From Pseudisothecium myosuroides (lineage: Eukaryota > Streptophyta > Bryopsida > Hypnales > Lembophyllaceae): 64,000 bases of DNA. The DNA lies in assembly GCA_951799445.1 (NCBI GenBank), contig OX637287.1, positions 17,856,224 through 17,920,223 on the forward strand, read 5' to 3'. Shown piece after piece: positions 37,001-46,634 of the stretch. The position numbers and the translations under genes are program-made. Below the pieces are notes generated by a model. It did no database searches. It was not told where the DNA came from and was given only the letters and a program-made list of their open reading frames with translations. Numbering within the stretch: position 1 is the stretch's first letter; each line of letters begins with the position of its first letter.

Positions 37001-37083
37001 CTTTGGAGCGAATGGTTGGATCTTCAGAGTCTGACGATGAGGAGGTCAGCTCACCTGCAACTGAAGATGATGAGAAGAAATAG
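34054..37083 (+). CDS. conserved plant plastid membrane protein, 6 exons, 387 aa
   Basis: Exons are 34054-34635, 35171-35269, 35708-35885, 36140-36237, 36594-36661 and 36945-37083. All introns are GT-AG and the joined frame is 388 codons including stop. The N-terminus is Ser/Arg-rich and nearly free of acidic residues (1-95), typical of a chloroplast transit peptide. Then come a Glu tract (117-124), one membrane segment (about 160-178), and a conserved soluble domain that runs from an LCETLEEYFP motif through LRKYIRYVLNE, DLLHLRKISGL and GFTEKGIKRKAAVQ to LSEQSDVESLERMV. The tail is acidic. I recognise this as a plant-wide plastid protein, but I cannot give a gene name or a tested function. 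The first ATG is used; the reading frame extends upstream only through a TTG. Confidence 0.85.
36519..36544 (+). repeat. (GGTTTA)n telomere-like hexamer in an intron
   Basis: Four tandem GGTTTA units lie in intron 4 of the plastid protein gene. The common plant telomere unit is TTTAGGG, so this hexamer is only similar. It is too short to claim a telomeric origin. Confidence 0.6.
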
Positions 37084-38068
37084 GCGAAAACCACAATGAC
37101 GCAGAGGCACAACCTCGATAATTGCTCCAAGCTGGGTTCATTTTGTTAGCATAATTTTGTCCAGTTCCAGTCCGAATCTGCGTAGCATTCATCAGCGGGA
37201 AAGAGAGATATTAGAAACGGAGAAACACTTCTCTTTTAGGTAGTATTTATCAGCAGGAAAGAGAGATAGTCGACACAGGGAATTCTCAGTACTGACTTTG
37301 GCCCCCTCTTGAGTCGAAGGATTCACGGAAACTTCATTTATAAAGAGGTCTTTCTCTTAGTAGTAGCACTCTTGTGTCGCTTGCTAGGGCGAAAGATTAT
37401 ACTCGGCGTAGAAATCCACGGCAAAATTGAAAATCACTTTGGTTTCACCTTGGTTTCAGAGGCAAGGGGGTTGTTTCACCTTTACAGCCTTGTAAGTGCA
37501 ACCAGTTCATGATTTTGTTGGCTCTAAGGCAACGGGGAGGAGGCTTTGCATCAACACAAGGTACGCCTACAGAGAAAGTTTGATTTGGCTCTTATGTATA
37601 GCTTGCAGAACCATCTTACTATTCATGTGACAACATATGTAAAATAAAAAAATTGGGACATGCAAGTGACACAATACTAAAAGTTTACGTTTTCGTGATT
37701 CAAGTGTCAATCTGAGCGCAATCATAGTGATTAATGTCAAGGGCTTCCTTCAAAATTCTTGAACTCAAGATCCTTGCAAATATGTTCAAAGAAAAAAAGA
37801 CAATAGGTGACTGAAATATCTTCAAAACCTTGATTTTTTCTTGAATTAGGGATGGGCCCAAGGTGCTCGGAGTTCCTTTCAAGAAAGTTCATTATGGTGC
37901 AATATGTCAGGATAGCTTCTTTCAACAAAAATTGCTTGCATAGGAAACTAGTCTTATTTTATTTTTTTCGTAAATACGCTTGCACAGGTGAGTGGCATGG
38001 ATACATTTAATTTATGAAACTTTTCAAAAACCACCTCAAAATTTTCACCCTAAGTCACCATGTCAAAC
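37084..38068. other. 3' flank of the plastid protein gene
   Basis: The first ~450 bp are moderate in GC and probably hold the 3' UTR. A 15-20 bp motif containing GGAAAGAGAGATA occurs twice (about 37197 and 37257). No further gene is visible. Confidence 0.35.
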
Positions 38069-38070
38069 TA

Positions 38071-38402
38071 CCCTACGTGAAGGTCAGATTCAGACATAAA
38101 TTAAGTATTTTTTGGAGTGTTTGAATGTTTGGAATATGACAAGTGAAATGTCCGAAATGTTGTAGAAATTTTTCATCAACACTGTTTGAATTTTAGAATA
38201 ATTTTGAAACCCTCCATTACGTCTTAAGTCCCACATGACAGGTTTCCTAAAACAAAAAAACCTTGAAGTTGCCAAACTCAAAAAAATTCAAGCGCCAAAA
38301 TGTCGAATCTCTAACATCAATAGTTCCATTTGCTGAAACCATGTGCCCATGAAAAAGAAACTATTCTAGCACTAAGGTGCCGAATCAGACCTTCACGTAC
38401 GG
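38071..38402. mobile_element. TA-flanked MITE, 332 bp
   Basis: CCCTACGTGAAGGTCAGATT and its inverse near 38380-38402 form ~23-bp terminal repeats with a few mismatches. TA stands on both sides (38069-38070 and 38403-38404), as for Tc1/mariner-type elements. There is no coding sequence. Confidence 0.6.
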
Positions 38403-38600
38403 TATACTTAAAAATTGTTTCTGGATATTGCTTTAGGAGTTGCAGTAGTCATTGCCGATGCAATTATAGTTAGATTCATGTACATATTAGAGAACATGCC
38501 AGTGCAAGTATACTCTACAAAAGAGCGAGCCCGGCAGGGCGAGCTCTTGGGCAAGATCCCGTGCAAAATGCGCCTGCACCAGCACGTTCCCTAACGTTAA

Positions 38601-38728
38601 GAGTAGCTCCCACGACGTTCCCATGAAGTTCCCAAGGCAGAATTGGCCCCGATGCCAAAGTCAGCAATTGTTGTCAATTTTGCATATTTATATATCCTTC
38701 AAAACGGCTGAATCAGCAGGGGCTGCTC
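38601..38728. mobile_element. short MITE, 128 bp
   Basis: GAGTAGCTCCC and GGGGCTGCTC are inverted ends, flanked on both sides by TTAA (38597-38600 and 38729-38732). The ends differ from those of the piggyBac-like family. The 3-bp TAA/TTA reading would fit Harbinger, as in the GAGCATC elements. Confidence 0.45.
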
Positions 38729-39130
38729 TTAATGTTAATATAACAATTGCACTTTGTCTATTGTGATTTTGGTAAATCCCAGATGAGGGCATTACTTACA
38801 TTCTTTTGTGGTTGTGTGAACTTACCCATCTTCGCTACTGTATTGATGGCAACTGGCTAAAAAACCCTAAAAAGTTTGACATTCACTGTAAGTTTATTTG
38901 ACATTTATTCCATCGATGACCCTCAAATGAGTTGCTAGCATCTATCAGTCATTTGATGAGCTCAAGATTCTGAAATGCAATCTGAATTCCTTTTCCAGGT
39001 GTATTAAGACAAATTTACAACACTGTCATGTGAGTTACCCCCAAAATTGTCATTTGATACAGTAGGGCCGAGTAAATGACCATTCAAAAGAACGAGAACG
39101 CAATCCTCTTTTGATTCTGGCATGAATCAA

Positions 39131-39334
39131 TCAAGAGTCTGTCTGTCCCTTTTGATTTTGTTTCGAGCTTAAGTCAAGAAGAGCCCGTTCGTCCTCACAA
39201 TGGCGTGAGCCAAGAGTCTGCTCCTCCTCCTCCTTGTGCTTGTGCTTCCTAACAGGAGTCGCCGCATACTTTCTCAGAGTTCCATCGAAGTCATAACTAT
39301 ACACAACTCTGGGCATTTTGCTGTGTTCAGACAT
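39131..39334 (-). CDS. doubtful small ORF, 67 aa, hydrophilic
   Basis: An ATG-initiated frame encoding a charged peptide with a YSYDFDGTLRKY segment and a His/Lys/Glu-rich middle. The composition is less AT-biased than the surrounding noise. I recognise no family, and no splice partners or promoter were found. It may be a gene fragment or chance. Confidence 0.22.
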   Translation of the reverse strand: MSEHSKMPRVVYSYDFDGTLRKYAATPVRKHKHKEEEEQTLGSRHCEDERALLDLSSKQNQKGQTDS

Positions 39335-40127
39335 CTCCTTCTCCTTCACTTTGAATGTATGTTCTGTGTTCTAATTCTATGTCAAAGTACGTAGGAGCTT
39401 TGGATTCAGAAAGTAAAGGCAAACGAATCCTGCTTTGAAACTTGCAACATAACATTATTAAAGGACGTCAAGACGTTCTCCACAGTGACAATATTAAAAG
39501 ACTGAGGCAGCTGTCACATTCTTAACCAAAATATAGTATAAAACAAAGACTTGTCAGCTACCCCGGCCCTGACTGTCTCTACTACTCAATCGGCCAATTA
39601 ACTTACATTTCATTTTCTTGGGTTACTAATGTTTTGAAACTCTGTAAAATCTCAAGGCTTGCAAGAATTTTGGAGACAAGATTGTGGGCTCTAAAAGAGA
39701 CAATTAAAGTTTGCAGGGGAATTTCCAAGCCCAGACACCTCGTACTCACTGTATTGTGGAGGGACAACATAATCAATGCATGCAGAAGAATTAAATTACA
39801 GCTTTTTCATAGCTCTCACACAAAAAGAGTTGTATAGAATACCGGAAAGAATCACCGTAACTGCCGTCATTCTTTACAACCATTGAGTTTGGTTGCCTCT
39901 TGGAACAAGTTGCCTTCTATGAGTTCTGTACCATATGGCTACATGACAAACGGGTAATTTCCTTGTGTACAAGATGGGTACATAATTAAATTTACTTTCC
40001 AAATCTATCAGTGTTGGTGATTAATTGATTAGGTAAATTACGTATAGACCTCTTTAATGTCGCCTCCTCTAATATCACATACTTTTTTCTTGCACCAAAT
40101 CTTAGGGAACAAATATGCCTACTGTTG

Positions 40128-40706
40128 TTAATCCCTAAAGTCCCGAGGCCATTTTTTTGTCCAAAAACACTCAAAACTGCCATTTCTGCTGCATTCATCC
40201 ATAAAAGCAATAAAAAAACATTTTTTTAAGAATCTAATCATAGGATCTTATACTTCACTTGTCTGAGATCATGTGGTAAAAATTTCATCAAATTTGACCG
40301 TATGGATTGGAAGATATTAGCATTCAAAGTTGGGCAAAAAGTTTTTTTTCAAGATTGCCCGAAAAACAAGATTGTCCATAACTTTCTCATCACTAGTCCA
40401 AATAGAATGAATCAAAGTTTTACATGTAGACAAACATATAATATTTTAGGAAAAAAATGAAAAAAAAATTATTTTGAGTTTTTGTGATTTTTTTTGGGCT
40501 GCCCGCCGACCTCCATATTTGGCTTTTTGTGCAATAACTTTTGCTTCCGGGCACCGATTGAAATACAAATTATATTCCCAAGAAGCTTATGTGTTTTCCT
40601 AGCTTTACAAAAAATTTAAGAAAAGTATGATGAATATTGAGACTGTGCGAGCCTACCCGAACTTGCATTTTGGCCCCCGTAGGGCCAATGGGACTTTAGG
40701 GGTTAA
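40128..40706 (-). mobile_element. TTAA-flanked piggyBac-like MITE, 579 bp, reverse orientation
   Basis: TTAATCCCTAAAGTCCC and GGGACTTTAGGGGTTAA form the ends. The right end carries the hairpin TTGGCCCCCGTAGGGCCAA. Its interior matches the right half of the 28889 copy in reverse (for example AGATCATGTGGTAAAAATTT), so it is an internal-deletion relative. Confidence 0.78.
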
Positions 40707-41464
40707 AAAAACTAGCTCTTCACTCTTACTTCATTCTTTTTACTCTTACTACAATATTGATCTCTGTTATTATGTTAGAACAAATTATATTCACATGGCA
40801 TAATAAGGAATTTGGTACGTGTAGAAACGGATCAACATGATGTGCTTATTGATTCTTGCAATTCCATGTGTTTCTTCTATATACTGTATGTTCCTTTTAG
40901 TTACAACACTACTGATTGTCACAATGCTACAAAACTTACTCCACTGATAATCACTTGCATCATCATCACCAAGGTTGTGATATTAAAGAATATTGGGTGT
41001 ACTGGGATTTCCAAGAATCAAGAGTGAATTAATCACATGGTTGTCATATGTGTGTACAACATAACTACACCTTATACTACTGTGGTGTAAAAAACATATA
41101 ATTTGGATTCAAACAAAGTCAAAGGGGAGTTTAAAAATTAATAATTTTCCACAAAAATAATGTTGTAGATTAAAAATTCAAATAGATGGATTGATAGAGA
41201 TAAATTTTAGGCTTAATTTTTTTTTAATCCTTCAATTGATAGTAATTCATTTTGATACATGTTTCAAAACTGATGTTTTTGTCAAAATTAAATGCACTTA
41301 GTGAATAATATGTAGTCGCAACACTTTTGAGCAATAGATATGGGGTATCATTTTATTTCATGGATATACTACGTAAGTGATAATTCAAGGTGACCCATAT
41401 TTCAACTCAAAATAAATATGGTCCAAGCTATCAGTGCCAGTCTTCTCTTTATTTCTTCATAAGA

Positions 41465-42397
41465 TTAACCCCTAAAGGACCAACATGCCTTTTTTGGCAA
41501 CATAGAAATTTTGGGCAGGTACGTGTGGCTGGAGATTTTCATATTTTGGGCTGAAATTTTTACAGAAGGTGGGGACGAGGAATATCTTTCATATGCACCA
41601 AATTTCATGACATTTGGAAATACGAGTCAAAAGTTATGGCTGAATATGTTGTTTGTTTCTCAACTCGGGCAGTCTGGGCAGATCAGAAAAAATCACTTTT
41701 TTCAAAAATAAAAATTTGAAATTGGTTTATTAGATTTATATATACGTGGAAAGCTTTGAATCATTCCATTCTTATCAATGAGTCAAACGTTATGAGGTTT
41801 TTTAGTTTGCGGGTAGTTATGGATTGTCTACTCTAAAATAAACTTTGAAGTTGTTTATTTCACTCAATTTTCAATATTTTTCAAAAAAAATAAAATTTTA
41901 GGATGAAGATTGTTTATTATAACATTGCAACCATTGGGATTGGCATTTTTCAATTCCATAATTAACTTCTTAACAATTTAGTGTTTTGAACCATTCTCTA
42001 CTTCTTTCTACTTACTATTTTTTTCCTATATGTTGTACAATTCCAAATAATCTGAAAATTTTCAAGCATGTAGCCAACTTGACTTGAAGAATGAATCCAA
42101 AGAAGCACAACCATTTTGGAATTTTTTTCATAATAATCTGACCCTGTGAAGTGCAGCTGCCCGGTTTTTCGCAGGGCCCCAAAAAGGACTTTTGCCACTT
42201 CAAACGTTAATATCTTGCAATCTACACGATGGAAATTTCTGAAATTTTTTCCGCATATTCTCAAACTAGAGTACTACAAGATCCTATGGTTACATGTGTC
42301 CAAAAATGATATCTTTCAAAAATTTAGTACTTGTACTAGAAATGGCAGTTTTGGAGCATTTTTGGTGAGAACATAGTCAAGGAACTTTAGGGTTTAA
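41465..42397 (+). mobile_element. TTAA-flanked piggyBac-like MITE, 933 bp
   Basis: The left end TTAACCCCTAAAGGACC is perfect, and the right end GGAACTTTAGGGTTTAA has three changes. The hairpin TGCCTTTTTTGGCA follows the left TIR. The interior shares ordered blocks with the copies at 21152, 28889 and 56995 in the matching orientation. Confidence 0.8.
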
Positions 42398-42421
42398 GGT
42401 GCAGAAAGCGTGCCTTTAAGG

Positions 42422-42730
42422 TGATTGCATTTGGGGAAGCTAAACTCCTTGAAATATTTTTTTTCAATAAATTTTCATGGAGAGAAAAATGTAATTGGCA
42501 TCTAACCTAAGTCATTTCATATTTTTTGGACCTTTGTGGAATTAGTTACGAATTTTTGAAGATGAAATGCAATGGTTATAAATTAAAAGTATCTACCTGT
42601 TGAACTGTACATAACTGAGTACATTGATGGTGCATTGAATAAAACAAAATGTACCTTTGCCTTTCAAGATGCTTATTATAGGACACTTACATGATGCTTT
42701 TAGAGCTTGGTCAATTTTCAGACCTCCTAC
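42422..42730 (+). repeat. dispersed repeat, second copy
   Basis: Related to 15437-15665 with the same block order; this copy extends further, with an extra AGCTTGGTCAATTTTCAGAC segment. Unclassified. Confidence 0.45.
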
Positions 42731-42924
42731 TTTAGTTGCATTGACTTGCAAATACCAATTCCATTTTCACTTTTGACATCCTTGTTTGGTATTGAATACC
42801 ATACAACGACATATAGGTGGCGACAATCCAAGCTCTAGGATTCATAGTCTTCTTCTTTTGAATATATAGGGTTGCATTGATCAAACTTCCAAAACTATTG
42901 AGAATGATGTTATGTTCCAATAAG

Positions 42925-44013
42925 GGGTGAATGCAAGAAACACCTGTACTATTTGTTGTGTTCCGTCACACCTTAGTTTTTGATTTTTGTTTTGGCTATA
43001 ACTTTTGTCTTTTAGGTCCAAATCACTCAAAATTTATAGAGAAGCTACTTATAACTATTATATACTAAACCTGATTTTTGAGGATTTTTAAAAAATAATT
43101 TACTATTTTTAAACAACCCCGAAAATTTCTCACAATGGCTGATTTAGGGGTTTTTAGCACCATTCAAGCGCAAAAAAAACGAATTTTGAGCTGAAATTTG
43201 GAGAGGATGGTCTCTTAGTAGACTAACAGCTACTATGCAAAGGAATTTTAAGAATACTTATTTTTATGTGGTGTAGAGGTCCACAAAGAGAGCTTCTTTC
43301 TACATTTTTTTTCAAAGATATAAAACAATGTTTTGGTGATTTTTTTGGTCAAATCTCATCAACAAAAAGTCTTCTCAAATACTCAATTTCTATATATTTT
43401 AAAAAAAAATCCTATTTTTTACAAATTAAAATGTTAGAAGTGGTATTTTCTTCACCAGACTTTTGGACATAGAATTCACATAGAATTCCGGTGAAGAAAA
43501 TACCACTTCTAACATTTTAATTTGTAAAAAATAGGATTTTTTTTTTAAAAATATATAAAAATAGAGTATTTAAGAAGACTTTTTGGTGATGAGATTTGAC
43601 CAAAAAATCACCAAAATATTGTTTTATATCTTTGAAAAAAAATGTAGAAAGAAGCTCTCTTTGTGGACCCCTACACCACATAAAAATAAGTATTTTTAAA
43701 ATTCCTTTGGACAGTAGCTATTAGTCTAATAAGAGACCATCCTCTCCAAATTTCAGCTCAAAATTCGTTTTTTTGGATTCCAATTAGTGCTAAAAAACCC
43801 TAAATCAGCCATTGTGAGAAATTTTTGGGGTTGTTTAAAAATAGTAAATTATTATTTTTAAATCCTCAAAAATCAGGTATAGTATATAATAGTTATGAGT
43901 AGCTTCCATGTAAATTTCGAGTCATTTGGAGCTAAAATACAAAAGTTATGGCCAAAACAAAACAAAAATACTAAGGTGTGACATATCACATTAAGTGTTT
44001 CTTGCAATCACCC
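42925..44013. mobile_element. giant palindromic family B element, 1089 bp
   Basis: Two arms of about 530 bp (42925-43456 and 43490-44013) are near-perfect reverse complements around a 33-nt spacer (43457-43489), which itself contains a direct repeat of ACATAGAATTC. The ends are GGGTGAATGCAAGAAACAC and GTGTTTCTTGCAATCACCC. The element is flanked by the 4-bp duplication TAAG (42921-42924 and 44014-44017). Each arm corresponds to the left part of the 736-bp family B copies, so it looks like two left halves fused head to head and then mobilised as a unit. Confidence 0.85.
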
Positions 44014-44017
44014 TAAG

Positions 44018-45384
44018 ATTCTATAAAAGTAGTATGTCCAAGTAGAAAAAAAACACTCATCTTTTAATTGCTAGAAGATTGAGCAAAAAGAAAGACATGA
44101 AATATACAGAAACTACACATAATCAAGTGTTCATTTGGATGTTTTAAAGTATACATGCTAGACACCTTCATCAAGAAATATTTAGTATTCTCATCTATAG
44201 TCTCACACTTGCTTTCTCTATTTTCATTACATAAAATTTGGCCCTTGTGGAAGGCGGTCAAGGTTTTGGCAGTTGTGCAATTACAGTAAATTTTTTTAAT
44301 TAATTAATTTTTAAAAATAAAATAAAATAATTTTTTAATTGGAATTCCGACGAGGCACACCAGTTGACTACTTGCCTTGCAGACACTCTGGTGGCCTTTT
44401 TGGGTTGATATTTTTTCTAAATGTACATTTTCATGCCTCTAAGCAGCCCATCACATAGCCTGAAATTTTTTCTAATGTAACCTTTGAGCACTTTGACATC
44501 CACATTTTAGATGATAAATTGAATCCTTCAAGCAAATGTTTTTTCTATACACCTTTTCATTCATCCATAGCAATTCTTGAATCTTAAAAAGATGACCGTT
44601 CTTTCTAAACAATTTGATGAAATTGACGTAAATAATACATTCATGTGAAGATAAAAGAAAAATTGTGAAAAAGAATCCCAAAACGGATTGAGGTGTATGT
44701 TGAAGGGTTAATAACCTATTACACTATTAGATACATTGATTTGTCTTGTTAGTGCGTGTCACAAAAAGAACTTACATACGGATGTACTTTTTTATAAGGG
44801 AAGAATATTTTCACCCATTATTTGAATACTTGTGCTTTCCATGTTGATTGACAAAGACTCTTCACAGATATTATTATTAAAAGTATTCATCTCTTGTAAA
44901 AATTTATTACCATATCTAAGTTCATTTTGTAACATACTCTGCGATGACAAATTAAATCAGTGTACTTATAGTACAAAATCTACCCAAAGTAGGAGTAACT
45001 TGGTAAGTTTTTGCATCACTCCTGTGCGCCTTAGCACGGGACCATAAATGAACATATTCTTCATGCACGTCAACTCAATGTTTAACTTTGTAATGCTATT
45101 GTGGACACTAAGTGTTCGATGGATGACAAAGAATACTTTCATGTAAGATAGAAATGCAATTGTTCACCATTGGAATTTTCTGCAGAAAGGGGAGGCCTTC
45201 TATAATAACTTGGCCTTGAATGAGTGCTTTTGGTTTTCTTAAACTAGATGATTCAGACTGTATCAGAAAGGATGATTTCTGCGGAGACCAATCCATCCTT
45301 ACATGGTTAAAGAAAGCTCAAAGTTTTAACTGTTACTCCACCCATTCTTCCAATCCGACTGGCCGGAATGTATCAAATTCTCCT
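44018..45384. other. intergenic, AT-rich
   Basis: No gene or element is supported. Short frames without family resemblance occur on both strands. Confidence 0.35.
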
Positions 45385-45985
45385 GAGCAGGCAGATGTGC
45401 GGGCAGTTTCTGTCCGAGAGGATGATGCAAGACTTCCATCAGCACACTAAATGAGACACAACTCATAAGCAGTGATCCCAGAACTAGTTTATAGAATTTA
45501 GTGCAATATGCTACTTCCAAGACAAACAAGCATCAACTTTGGCTACCTTGAAAGTGAAAGAAAGGATATTGCCATTACAAAAGAAAAGAAAGAAAGGATA
45601 TTGCAAGTTGTAAAGGATGATTGGGAGTACTATAACCCAAAACTGACTAAATAAATGCTAATTCCAATGTGGAGGAAGTAACAAACTGGCTATCAAATTC
45701 TATTGGTTGTTGCAACCTTGGCTAAAATCTATTTTTTTGAGAATTTTCTCCAATGTACATTTAAGTAGCAATGGAGCGAATTTTTGCCAGTTCTGTGAAC
45801 GCTGCTCACAAGCTCTTTGAGCGGCAGATGTGCGGGCAATTTCTGTTGGGGAGGATGATGCAAGACTTCCATCAGCACACTGAATGAGACACAACTCACA
45901 AGCTCTTTGAGCAGGCAGATGTGCTTGCAGTTTCTGTTCGGGAGGATGATGCAAGACTTCCATCAGCACATTGAACTCACAAACT
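45385..45985 (+). repeat. direct repeat, ~90-bp unit, three copies
   Basis: The copies begin at about 45385, 45819 and 45909. Each contains GCAGATGTG, then TTTCTGT and GAGGATGATGCAAGACTTCC, then ATCAGCACA. The last two are in tandem with a 90-bp period; the first stands about 430 bp upstream. The unit is GC-balanced, unlike the surrounding AT-rich DNA, and could come from a degraded gene or promoter. Partial frames exist on both strands but are not conserved across the copies. Confidence 0.6.
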
Positions 45986-46634
45986 CTTGTAGCTACAAGG
46001 TAGACTTGCCACAAAGCCAACTAGCCAATAGTGCAACGGTTGACAGTCTCGTTAAACGAATATTACGACTTGTTCTCCTTCCCCTCATTAATTTTAACCT
46101 CTTAGATCAACCAAGAAATACACATCTGCATGTTCTCGATTACTTGACAGGTGTATCACCTTACTCTCGAGCATCATCTGCTGTTAGCTAGAAGTCCATG
46201 TCGACTAATAGATAACTGAAAGATCATAATTTATCTCCTTTGAAAGACATGTTGAACCTTCTCAGGTGCCTCGAAAATTAAGTGAAGAGAACGTAAGCAT
46301 TTCGTTCTGATTCTGAGCTTTTCCGTACTGAACGACTGCTTCTGTCAACACAGTCAGCTTTTGAATGTGCGCTGCCATTTTCACGGATATTGATTGTACT
46401 CCAAGTTCAGCTAGCACTGGCTTTGGCAGCTCTTGAAATAGTAGCTCCATTGGAAGAGTTGGTAGTATCTATTAGCGGGCCATTGGTGACCACGAAGTCC
46501 CCATCATGTGCATTTCGTTGTGAATCTGAGCTTCTGCATAGTGAAGTACGTACTCCTAGCTAGTACTGAGTGGCTTTGAAGCTCAAATTGCATCTCAATC
46601 GGAGTAGATAAGAAGCTCTAGAGCTATCGCAGCC

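Noticed and set aside
45326..46191. ORFs of 67-106 codons in the 90-bp repeat region
   Set aside because: The repeats are read in different frames and strands by the different ORFs, the frames break between copies, and no domain is recognisable.
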